Assembly (NCBI GenBank): GCA_902533445.1 | Contig: CACALX010000005.1 | Span: forward strand, 1 to 64,000 | Source: an uncultured Pelagibacteraceae bacterium | GTDB taxonomy: Bacteria; Pseudomonadota; Alphaproteobacteria; Pelagibacterales; Pelagibacteraceae | Direction of reading: 5' to 3' | Length of the DNA: 64,000 bases | In this document: positions 55,628 to 64,000 of the stretch, piece after piece | Position numbering within the stretch: position 1 is the stretch's first letter | Layout: the number at the start of each line of letters is the position of its first letter | Notes under the pieces: generated by a model | Databases searched by the model: none | What the model was told of the DNA's origin: nothing | The model's input: the letters and a program-made list of their open reading frames with translations, nothing else | Position numbers and translations under genes: made by a program

Positions 55628-56202
55628 GAAAAATTATATTAATTGCCGTAATTGTTTTGGGAAGCTTTTCAAATTTAAATGCTGAAGAAGTAAAAAGAAT
55701 TATTGTTGGCAATAAAGACGCAAATATAACTATAATTGCGTATGAGTCACTAACTTGTAGCTATTGTGCTAATTTTCATAAAAACGTTTATCCAGAACTT
55801 AAAAAAGAATATCTGGACACAGGTCTTGCTAAAATAGAATTTAGACATTTTCCTTTAGATATTGCCGCCTTCAACGCTTCAAAAGTTGCTCAATGTAAAA
55901 ATGATGGTAATGCTGATATTATGGAAAGTTTATATGCTAACCAACAAAAATGGGTAAAGGGAAGCTCTATTGAAGAAGCAAATAAAAATCTCCAAATATT
56001 TTTAAAAAATGAGGGTTTCTCTATCGATTTTGAATCTTGTGTGAATAACAAAAATATTGAGGATTTTGTGTTAAATGACCGAATAGAGGGTGCAAAAAAT
56101 TTCAAAGTAAACGCAACCCCTACGATAATAATCAATAACAAAAAATTTGAAAAAAAACTTAATTATAAAAATTTAAAAAAAGCACTAGAAAAAATGATAT
56201 AA
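55624..56202 (+). CDS. DsbA-family periplasmic thiol-disulfide protein
   Basis: Signal peptide; ESLTCSYCANFHKNVYPELK; VNATPTIIINNKKF. Confidence 0.9.
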   Translation: MRKIILIAVIVLGSFSNLNAEEVKRIIVGNKDANITIIAYESLTCSYCANFHKNVYPELKKEYLDTGLAKIEFRHFPLDIAAFNASKVAQCKNDGNADIMESLYANQQKWVKGSSIEEANKNLQIFLKNEGFSIDFESCVNNKNIEDFVLNDRIEGAKNFKVNATPTIIINNKKFEKKLNYKNLKKALEKMI

Positions 56203-56210
56203 GTTAGTGC

Positions 56211-58784
56211 ATGGAGTTTAAAAAAATCCAATTAAATGGATTTAAATCATTTGCTGAAAAAACCAATTTCTTAATAGAAGAAGGTCTTACTGGAATAGTT
56301 GGTCCTAACGGCTGTGGAAAATCAAACATAGTAGAATCTTTAAGATGGGTAATGGGAGAGACCTCTGCAAAAAGTATGAGAGGTTCAGGAATGGAAGATG
56401 TAATTTTTTCAGGTACATCTAATAAAGCATCAAAAAATATTGCTGAAGTTTCCATAGAAGTAGAGAACAAAGAAAAAGAAGGTCCCATTCAGTATCGCGA
56501 ATTAGAAAACATCCATGTTAGACGGAAAATTGAAAAAGATAAGGGTTCTAAATTTTATATTAATGACAAAGAGGTAAGGGCAAGAGATGCTCAAATGTTT
56601 TTTGCAGATCTTTCAACGGGCGCACATTCTCCTTCTATGATTAGTCAAGGAAGAATTGGAGCTTTGGTTACAGCAAAACCTACTGACAGAAGAGCAATAC
56701 TTGAGGAGGCTGCTGGAATTTCTGGTTTACATGTAAGAAGACATGAAGCTGAACTTAGACTTGGCGCGGCTGAAAATAATTTAAAAAGAGCTGATGAATT
56801 ACGAAGGCAACAAGAAAAACAATTAGCAAATCTTCAAAAGCAAGCGGAAGAAGCTACAAAATACAAATTAATTTCAGAGGAAATAAAAAAAATAGAGGCT
56901 GGTCTATATTATCTAAGATTATTGGATATCGATAAAGAAATAAGAATAGAAAATGAAATTAATACAGAGGCAGGAGGTGAAGTTGAAAGTTTCAACAAAC
57001 AAATATCTGAACTTGAAAACTTAATAAAAACTTCGACTGATAAAGTTGCTCCACTTAGAGAAAAAAATATTGAGAATTTATCAAGAATACAAAGACTTAA
57101 TTTGGAACTACAGAACCTAGATGAAGAAAATACTAGAATTCAAGATGAAATTGAAACTATTAAGAAATCAATAAAAACTTTAGACGAAGACATATCAAGA
57201 GAAAATGGAATTATTATTGATGCTAACTCTAATGAAAAAAGGTTAAAGGAAGAAAAGTCAGACTTAATTGAAGTAGATTCAAAATATTTTGAAACAGAAA
57301 AGTTATCAAACGAAGATTTAGAAAATGCAAAAAATGAACTTGAAAGAGAGCAAAAAGAAATTGATGAAGTCGTTAATAATTTAGCTGACTATACAATTAA
57401 AATAAGCATTGGTCCTATAAAGAATGTAAAAAATTCAATTACTAGAGCAAAAGAATTAATTGATAGTAATGAGATAAATCAAGCAGTTACATTACTTGAT
57501 AGATGTAATATGGAATTAGACAATTTTATTAATGATTTAAAAAATGAAAAATCAAGAACAGAGTTATTAAGTGTAAATGAGAAATCTCAAAATATAAAAA
57601 TACTTCAAGAAAAATATGCTGATGCATACAGTAAAAATCAGTCAATAAAGAATGAGTCTGTAAAAAGAAATGAAAGAATAAAAACAATAGAAACTGAAAT
57701 AGAAAGCTGGAAAAATCTTTTATCTAATTCAGAAAAAATGGTAAATGAATTAACCGAGAGAAAAAATAAATTATCTAAACAATTAAATGATTTAGAAAAT
57801 CAGCCAAGAGTACAAGCAGAAAGAAAAGGTCAAATTTCTGAAAATTTAAGAATTTCTGATGAAGAAAAAATAAAAAATGAAAAAATTATAGAAGAAACTG
57901 ATAAAAAAATTGAAACGTTAAGAGCTCAACTAAATGAAATACAAGAGCAATCAATTCAAATTAGAGAACGAAAAGCTAGCTCCAGTGCAACGATAGAGGG
58001 TTTGCAAAAAAGAAAAAATGATTTGCTTGATAGGGTTAATACAGAATTAAATTTAACAGAAGATAATATTTTAGAAAATTCAAATTTATTTGGAGTTGAG
58101 GAACTTCCAAATCATGTTGATCAAGAAGATGCGCTAGATAAAAAAAAACAACAAAGAGATCAATTGGGTTCTGTAAATTTAAAGGCGGATGAGGAAACTA
58201 GTATGTACGAAGAAGAAATAAAAAAAATGGAACAAGATCGTAGTGACCTAGTTACCGCAATTGTTAAACTAAAAGACAGTATTGATGAGCTAAATCAAAA
58301 AGGAAGGGAAAGACTTGTTGAGGCATTTGAAAAAGTTAAAAGAAAATTTAATGAGGTTTATACAAAACTTTTTAATGGAGGAAATGCCAAGCTTGAATTA
58401 GTCGACTCTGACGATCCATTAGAAGCTGGTTTAGAAATGTTTGTTAGTCCACCAGGGAAAAGGCTTCAATCTATAACTTTATTATCTGGTGGTGAACAAG
58501 CACTAACTGCCCTATCTTTAATATTTGCAGTATTTTTAACCAACCCTTCTCCAATTTGTGTTTTAGATGAGGTGGATGCTCCTCTTGATGATGCTAACGT
58601 TACAAGATTTTGTAGTTTACTAGAGGATTTAACTAAAATTACTAACACTAAATTTATAATTGTTACTCACCACGCCTTAACGATGTCTAAAATGAACAGG
58701 CTATATGGGGTAACTATGCCTCAAAAAGGGATAAGCCAACTGGTAGCTGTAGACCTCCAAAAAGCAGAAAGTATGGTTGCTTAA
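56211..58784 (+). CDS. smc: Chromosome segregation SMC-family ATPase (short, 857 aa)
   Basis: Walker A GPNGCGKSNIVE; C-loop LLSGGEQALTALSLIFA; Walker B CVLDEVDAPLDDANV. Confidence 0.9.
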   Translation: MEFKKIQLNGFKSFAEKTNFLIEEGLTGIVGPNGCGKSNIVESLRWVMGETSAKSMRGSGMEDVIFSGTSNKASKNIAEVSIEVENKEKEGPIQYRELENIHVRRKIEKDKGSKFYINDKEVRARDAQMFFADLSTGAHSPSMISQGRIGALVTAKPTDRRAILEEAAGISGLHVRRHEAELRLGAAENNLKRADELRRQQEKQLANLQKQAEEATKYKLISEEIKKIEAGLYYLRLLDIDKEIRIENEINTEAGGEVESFNKQISELENLIKTSTDKVAPLREKNIENLSRIQRLNLELQNLDEENTRIQDEIETIKKSIKTLDEDISRENGIIIDANSNEKRLKEEKSDLIEVDSKYFETEKLSNEDLENAKNELEREQKEIDEVVNNLADYTIKISIGPIKNVKNSITRAKELIDSNEINQAVTLLDRCNMELDNFINDLKNEKSRTELLSVNEKSQNIKILQEKYADAYSKNQSIKNESVKRNERIKTIETEIESWKNLLSNSEKMVNELTERKNKLSKQLNDLENQPRVQAERKGQISENLRISDEEKIKNEKIIEETDKKIETLRAQLNEIQEQSIQIRERKASSSATIEGLQKRKNDLLDRVNTELNLTEDNILENSNLFGVEELPNHVDQEDALDKKKQQRDQLGSVNLKADEETSMYEEEIKKMEQDRSDLVTAIVKLKDSIDELNQKGRERLVEAFEKVKRKFNEVYTKLFNGGNAKLELVDSDDPLEAGLEMFVSPPGKRLQSITLLSGGEQALTALSLIFAVFLTNPSPICVLDEVDAPLDDANVTRFCSLLEDLTKITNTKFIIVTHHALTMSKMNRLYGVTMPQKGISQLVAVDLQKAESMVA

Positions 58785-58793
58785 CCAGTATAA

Positions 58794-59069
58794 ATGGCAA
58801 AAGACCCTTTTAAAACTCGCTTAGAGATTGCAAAAAGCAAGATTTCTAAGAAAAATCTTTATAACAAGAAGGATAACCCCTCACCTATTGGAACTGCATT
58901 CAAATTGAGCACAGAACTTGTATCTGCAGTGGCCGTCGGGACAATTATTGGGTTTATTTTTGACAAGACCTTTGGTACTAAACCCTGGTTTATATTAATA
59001 TTTTTTTTTGTTGGGGTGATCGCTGGAATAACGAACGTGATTAAATCTGCAAAAAAGATGCAAAAATAA
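58794..59069 (+). CDS. atpI: AtpI-like F0F1 assembly protein (AtpZ/AtpI family)
   Basis: Two TM segments, first gene of the F0 cluster. Confidence 0.8.
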   Translation: MAKDPFKTRLEIAKSKISKKNLYNKKDNPSPIGTAFKLSTELVSAVAVGTIIGFIFDKTFGTKPWFILIFFFVGVIAGITNVIKSAKKMQK

Positions 59070-59078
59070 GTTAGTACT

Positions 59079-59813
59079 ATGGCAGCAAACCCAATGTCCC
59101 AATTCGATGTTTATAGAATTGGACCTGAAATAAAAGTTGGAGCATTTGATATATCTTTTACAAATGCAAGTTTGTTTATGATTATAAGTACAGTTTCTAT
59201 TTTATTAATTTTTAATTTAGGATCTAAGAAAAATTCAATCTTACCAAATAAAATTCAATTATTAGCAGAACTTAGCTACACCTTTGTTGCTAAAATGATT
59301 AGTGATACAGCTGGTTCTAAAGCAAAACCATATTTTGCATTTATTTTTTCATTGTTTATGTTTGTTTTGTTTTGCAACATGTTTGGAATGATACCGTACA
59401 CATTCACTGTAACTAGTCATATTATCGTTACATTTGTTCTTGCTGCATTTATCTTTATTGGCGTAACAGTAATTGGATTTATTAAACATGGTTTTGGTTA
59501 TTTAAAATTATTTGTACCAAGTGGAGTGCCAGCGGTATTACTTCCTTTAATAGTAGTAATTGAAATTATTTCTTATTTAAGTAGACCAATAAGTCTATCA
59601 GTTAGATTATTTGCAAATATGATGGCTGGTCATACGATGATGAAAGTTTTCGGAGGCTTTGTAATTAGTCTTGGAATAGTTGGTGGATGGCTTCCACTGA
59701 GTTTTTCGGTTGCATTAACTGGTTTGGAGATATTAGTTGCTTTTCTTCAAGCATATGTTTTTGCAATTTTAACCTGCATCTATTTAAATGATGCATTAAA
59801 TTTACACCATTAA
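59079..59813 (+). CDS. atpB: ATP synthase F0 subunit a
   Basis: LSRPISLSVRLFANMMAGHTMMKVFGGF; LQAYVFAILTCIYLNDA. Confidence 0.97.
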   Translation: MAANPMSQFDVYRIGPEIKVGAFDISFTNASLFMIISTVSILLIFNLGSKKNSILPNKIQLLAELSYTFVAKMISDTAGSKAKPYFAFIFSLFMFVLFCNMFGMIPYTFTVTSHIIVTFVLAAFIFIGVTVIGFIKHGFGYLKLFVPSGVPAVLLPLIVVIEIISYLSRPISLSVRLFANMMAGHTMMKVFGGFVISLGIVGGWLPLSFSVALTGLEILVAFLQAYVFAILTCIYLNDALNLHH

Positions 59814-59830
59814 TAACAGAGGAGGATATA

Positions 59831-60058
59831 ATGGAATTAGAAGCAGCAAAAATGATCGGAGCAGGTTTAGCAGCAATAGCTTTAGCTGGTGCCGGTGTTG
59901 GTATTGGAATAATTTTTGGAAATTATTTATCAGGTGCTATGAGAAACCCATCAGCAGCTCAGAAACAATTTCCTAACCTACTTTTAGGTTTTGCACTTGC
60001 TGAAGCAACAGGATTATTTGGATTAGTTGTTGCATTGATTATTTTATTTGCGTTTTAA
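59831..60058 (+). CDS. atpE: ATP synthase F0 subunit c
   Basis: GAGLAAIALAGAGVGIGIIFG..RNPSAAQKQF..ALAEATGLFGLVVALIILF. Confidence 0.97.
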   Translation: MELEAAKMIGAGLAAIALAGAGVGIGIIFGNYLSGAMRNPSAAQKQFPNLLLGFALAEATGLFGLVVALIILFAF

Positions 60059-60653
60059 GTTAATGGTCAAAAAAATATATCTTCATCTAATATTTTTAAG
60101 CTTCTTTTTTATTAAAGAAGCTTTTGCCGCTGAAAGTGGAGGTATGCCTCAATTAAATCCAGAGTTTTGGGTTTCTCAGATTTTCTGGTTGGTACTTACT
60201 TTTGGGATAATGTATTTGGTTTTATCTAAATTAATTCTTCCAAAAATTAGTAACAACTTAGAGTCTAGAAAATCTCAAATTCTAGAAAATATTGAGGCAG
60301 CTGAAAAACAAAGAGAAGATAGTGAGACTAAACTTAAAGAATATGATCAAATAATTTTAAAAAGCAAAACTGAAGCTAATTCTATGTTTAATCAAGCAAG
60401 AGAAAAGGCAGTTAAAGATATAAATGCTAAAAGAGAAGTTCTTGATAAACAAATAGATGAAGAAATAGCTAAAGCGGAAAAAGAAATCCAAGCTTTAAGA
60501 GATAATGCGCCTGATAAAATAAATAAAATTGCCATAGAAACATCATCTGAGTTACTTCAGAAACTTATTGGCGCTGAAGTAAATAATAGCAGTATATCAG
60601 CAATTGTTGACGATCTATCTAGAAGAAATGGAGATAAATACTATGGTAATTGA
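60048..60653 (+). CDS. ATP synthase F0 subunit b'
   Basis: FWVSQIFWLVLTFGIMYLVLSKLILPKI..; first of two b-type subunits. Confidence 0.92.
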   Translation: MRFKLMVKKIYLHLIFLSFFFIKEAFAAESGGMPQLNPEFWVSQIFWLVLTFGIMYLVLSKLILPKISNNLESRKSQILENIEAAEKQREDSETKLKEYDQIILKSKTEANSMFNQAREKAVKDINAKREVLDKQIDEEIAKAEKEIQALRDNAPDKINKIAIETSSELLQKLIGAEVNNSSISAIVDDLSRRNGDKYYGN

Positions 60654-61140
60654 TGCAACTTTCTGGGTAGCAATTTCATTTGTGATCTTCATCGGGGTTT
60701 TAGTTTACTTTAAAATTCCACAAAAAGTTTCTCAAATGCTCGACGGTATGATTTCCGATATCAAGAATGAGATAGATGAAAGTGAAAAATTGAGAACAGA
60801 AGCAAAAACTTTACTCGATAATGCTCAAAAAAAATTAGATACCGCTACTTCTGTAAGTAGTGAAATTTTGGAAAATGCAAAAAAAGAATCAGATAAATTG
60901 ATAATAGATTTAAATGATAAATTTCATAAATCATCAGAAATTAAAAAAAGTTTGGCTGAAAATAAAATTAGCCAAATGAAAGAGGCTGCATTGAGAGAAA
61001 TAAAAGATGCTTCAATCAAAATAGCGGTAGACTCAGTAAAAAAAATCATAACTACATCAGTTGATAAATCTAAACTGGATGCTGTATTTCAAAAAAATTT
61101 AGAAGAAACTAAAGAACAGCTAAAAAAAATAAACTCATAA
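60644..61140 (+). CDS. atpF: ATP synthase F0 subunit b (start at MVIDATFWV)
   Basis: MVIDATFWVAISFVIFIGVLVYFKIPQKVSQMLD; coiled coil. Confidence 0.92.
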
Positions 61141-61179
61141 TACGGTTACAATTTCCTGAAAAAACTATAAATTACAGTA

Positions 61180-62640
61180 ATGAATTCTATAGTTATTGGA
61201 TCTGGATTTGGTGGTATTGCTGCAGCAATAAGACTAAGAGCCAAAGGACATAAAGTAAAATTAATAGAAAAACATTCAGATCTAGGTGGAAGAGCTAGAG
61301 TTTTCAAAAAAGATGGTTTTACCTTTGATGCTGGGCCAACAGTAATAACAGCTCCATATTTAATTAACGAACTATTCAGTTTGTTTGATAAAAATCCTGA
61401 GGACTACATAAAACTAACCCCACTTAAAATTTGGTATCAATTTGTTTTTGAGGACCAAACTAAATTTAATTACTCAGGTGATGAAATAGAAATGAAAAAA
61501 CAAATTGAAAATTTAAATCAAGAAGATGTTAAGGGATATGAAGATTTAGTAAATTTTACCAAAAAAATTTTTGAGAAAGGATTTTTAGAACTTGCAGATG
61601 TTCCATTTGATAGACCCTTTTTTATGATGAAACAGCTGCCAGCATTATTAAAACTTAAGAGTTATAAATCAGTTTATTCATTAGTATCGTCTTATGTAAA
61701 AAATGAAAAATTAAGAAGGATGCTTAGTATGCATCCACTTTTGGTTGGTGGCAATCCGTTCACAACTACCTCCATTTATGGGCTAATTCTTTATTTAGAA
61801 AAAAAATGGGGCATTCATTATTCAATGGGTGGTACAGGAAATATAATTAAAGGATTTGAAAAGTTAATGGAGGAAATAGAAATCGAAATAATAAAAAAAA
61901 CTGAGGTAAAAGAAATTATTACTAAGAATAATAAAATTACTGGTATTGTAGTTGACAACGAAGAAATTATCGAAGCTGATAATGTTATTTGTAATGCAGA
62001 CCCTCCTGCTTTTTATGAAAAGATGAGTATTAAAAACTCAAAAAAATCAATGCTGTTTGATTGGAAACAAAAGAGGATGGATTACTCAATGGGTTTATTT
62101 GTTTATTATTTTGGAACCAAAAAAGTCTATGAAAACGTTGAGCATCATACAATTAAATTTGGAAACAAATATAAAGAACATCTAGATGATATTTTTGATT
62201 ATAAAAAATTAAATGACGATATTAGCTATTATCTCCACAGACCCTCTGCAACAGATAAAAGTATGGCTCCCGAGGGAAGTGATTGTTTTTATGTATTAGT
62301 ACCCGTTCCAAATAATCAATCAAATATAGATTGGCAAATAGAAGGAGAAAAAATGAAAAATCTTGTGGTTGATAAAATGGAAAATGATTTAATGCCTAAT
62401 CTTAGAAGTAATATTGTTTCAGACTTTTATCTGACACCTGATTATTTTGAGAAAGAACTAAATACAAAATATGGATCAGGTTTTTCAATTCAACCTAAAT
62501 TTACTCAATCAGCTTATTTTAGATTTCATAATAAATCAGAAATTTATGATGGTTTGTATTTTGTTGGTGCTGGAACTCACCCAGGTGCAGGAGTTCCAGG
62601 AGTACTTTCATCTGCAAAAGTATTAGATAAATTGATTTAG
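61180..62640 (+). CDS. crtI: Phytoene desaturase
   Basis: VIGSGFGGIAAAIRLRAKGHKVKLIEKHSDLGGRARVFKKDGFTFDAGPTVIT; GLYFVGAGTHPGAGVPGVLSSAK. Confidence 0.96.
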   Translation: MNSIVIGSGFGGIAAAIRLRAKGHKVKLIEKHSDLGGRARVFKKDGFTFDAGPTVITAPYLINELFSLFDKNPEDYIKLTPLKIWYQFVFEDQTKFNYSGDEIEMKKQIENLNQEDVKGYEDLVNFTKKIFEKGFLELADVPFDRPFFMMKQLPALLKLKSYKSVYSLVSSYVKNEKLRRMLSMHPLLVGGNPFTTTSIYGLILYLEKKWGIHYSMGGTGNIIKGFEKLMEEIEIEIIKKTEVKEIITKNNKITGIVVDNEEIIEADNVICNADPPAFYEKMSIKNSKKSMLFDWKQKRMDYSMGLFVYYFGTKKVYENVEHHTIKFGNKYKEHLDDIFDYKKLNDDISYYLHRPSATDKSMAPEGSDCFYVLVPVPNNQSNIDWQIEGEKMKNLVVDKMENDLMPNLRSNIVSDFYLTPDYFEKELNTKYGSGFSIQPKFTQSAYFRFHNKSEIYDGLYFVGAGTHPGAGVPGVLSSAKVLDKLI

Positions 62641-62641
62641 A

Positions 62642-63493
62642 ATGTTAACTAAAAATTATTTAGCAACATATGCAAAATCATTTAATTGGGCTGGTTTTTT
62701 TTTACCAAAAAAAACTTATGATAAATGTTCTGCGCTTTATGATTTTTGTAGAGAAGCAGATAATATTGCAGATGATCCAGGAAAATTAAAAGACAAAATA
62801 ATTAAATTTGAAAACTTTAAGAAAGATTTTTCAAATAAAAACTTTCAAAACATTGTTATTAAAAATATTTGGGAACTTATAGATGAATTTAATATTTCAA
62901 CAAAAGTAATTAATGATTTATTTGATGGGATTAATTCAGATATTAAAGAAAGAGTAGAATTAAAATCAAAAAAAGAATTATTAATTTACTCTTATAGAGT
63001 AGCAGGTACAGTTGGTTTAATGATGGCAAAAATTTTAAAAGTTAATAAGACAAATTCCTTAAAATCGGCTATCGATCTTGGAATAGCAATGCAGCTTACC
63101 AATATTTCAAGAGACGTAATTGAAGATAAAAATAATAAAAGAATTTATATAAATGAAAATTTTAACGATATCAAATCTACCATTTCTTTATCTGAAAAAT
63201 TTTATGAAAATTCTTTTTACTCAATTAAAGAAATACCTTTAACTTTCAGATTCTCTATTTTAGTTGCAAGACGAATCTACAGAAAAATTGGACACAAAAT
63301 AATTAATAAAAATAATTTAGAAAATTATAAAAATTCTGGAAAAATTTATGTAACAAAAATTGAAAAAATTATTGAAACTTTTTTATCAATTTTTGATTTA
63401 ATAATTTTAACATTTACAAATAAAAATTATAATAACATTGAACATGATCATTCATTAATTAATGAAGAGATAAATTTAAATGAAAGATTTTGA
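62642..63493 (+). CDS. crtB: Phytoene synthase
   Basis: YDFCREADNIADDP; AMQLTNISRDVIEDKNNKRIYI. Confidence 0.94.
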   Translation: MLTKNYLATYAKSFNWAGFFLPKKTYDKCSALYDFCREADNIADDPGKLKDKIIKFENFKKDFSNKNFQNIVIKNIWELIDEFNISTKVINDLFDGINSDIKERVELKSKKELLIYSYRVAGTVGLMMAKILKVNKTNSLKSAIDLGIAMQLTNISRDVIEDKNNKRIYINENFNDIKSTISLSEKFYENSFYSIKEIPLTFRFSILVARRIYRKIGHKIINKNNLENYKNSGKIYVTKIEKIIETFLSIFDLIILTFTNKNYNNIEHDHSLINEEINLNERF

Positions 63494-64000
63494 TTACATA
63501 ATTATCGGTGGTGGTTGTGCAGGTTTGTCTTTGGCTTATGAACTTGAAATTTCTGATAAATTAAAAAATAAATCTTTGGCTATAATTGAGCCTAGGGACG
63601 AATATAAAAGAGACAAAACTTGGTCATTTTGGAAAGTATTTCCACATAATTTTGATGATTGTGTCAAAAAAAGTTGGGATAATTTTTCTATAAACATTCC
63701 TAATGATACAAAGTTTATTGATTGTAAGCTAACACCTTATCAATCTATAGATAGCGGAAAATTTTATGACAAAATTCTTTCAAAACTTAAATTAAATGAA
63801 AATATAAAATTTTATAAAAATATTAATGATGTTGAATTATCAAATTCAATAATTTTTAATAGCGTTCCAAGTTTTGAAAATAAGCCAAATAATTTGTGGC
63901 AACATTTTTGTGGTGTGGAAATAGAAACTAAAAAAGATTTTTTTGATGATCAAATATTTAACTTAATGGACTTTGCGTGCGATCAAAAAAATGAGGTTCA
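63480..64000 (+). CDS. crtY: Lycopene beta-cyclase, N-terminal part (truncated by window end)
   Basis: MKDFDYIIIGGGCAGLSLAYELEISDKLKNKSLAIIEPRDEYKRDKTWSFW..; follows crtI-crtB. Confidence 0.92.
   Translation, partial: MKDFDYIIIGGGCAGLSLAYELEISDKLKNKSLAIIEPRDEYKRDKTWSFWKVFPHNFDDCVKKSWDNFSINIPNDTKFIDCKLTPYQSIDSGKFYDKILSKLKLNENIKFYKNINDVELSNSIIFNSVPSFENKPNNLWQHFCGVEIETKKDFFDDQIFNLMDFACDQKNEV

Overview
AT-rich (very low GC) alphaproteobacterial chromosome segment. Gene content and tight packing are most like the SAR11 / Candidatus Pelagibacter lineage; the taxon is an inference. The window is mostly core genes: (i) a division/cell-wall cluster on the minus strand, in the order mraZ-ftsZ-rsmH-ftsL-like-ftsI-murE; (ii) rnpB; (iii) mlaA/mlaC; (iv) a roughly 2 kb block holding one trypsin-like protease gene, bounded by an intact CAU-anticodon tRNA and a partial, degenerate copy of the same tRNA (55 bp exact direct repeat); (v) a tRNA-Val(GAC) with non-canonical D- and T-loops; (vi) rpoD-dnaG-yqeY and carAB; (vii) a divergent COG2308-type ATP-grasp / Anbu proteasome-like pair; (viii) trxB, aspC, uvrB, folB, uvrC, pgsA, ilvE, a MarR-OmpR-EnvZ regulatory set, lgt, prs, rplY, pth, ychF, petABC, hemF, greA, a CCA-adding enzyme, ispE, rnhB, ccrM, mutY and an unusually short SMC; (ix) the ATP synthase F0 operon followed directly by crtI-crtB-crtY (beta-carotene pathway). 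I saw no CRISPR array, prophage, transposase or integrase. The observations I rate most worth checking are the tRNA-bounded protease island, the tRNA-Val with an altered elbow, the Anbu/ATP-grasp pair without its usual partners, the short SMC without a recognisable hinge, the MraZ-type operator repeats with ftsZ relocated next to mraZ, and GANTC sites plus a palindrome upstream of ccrM.
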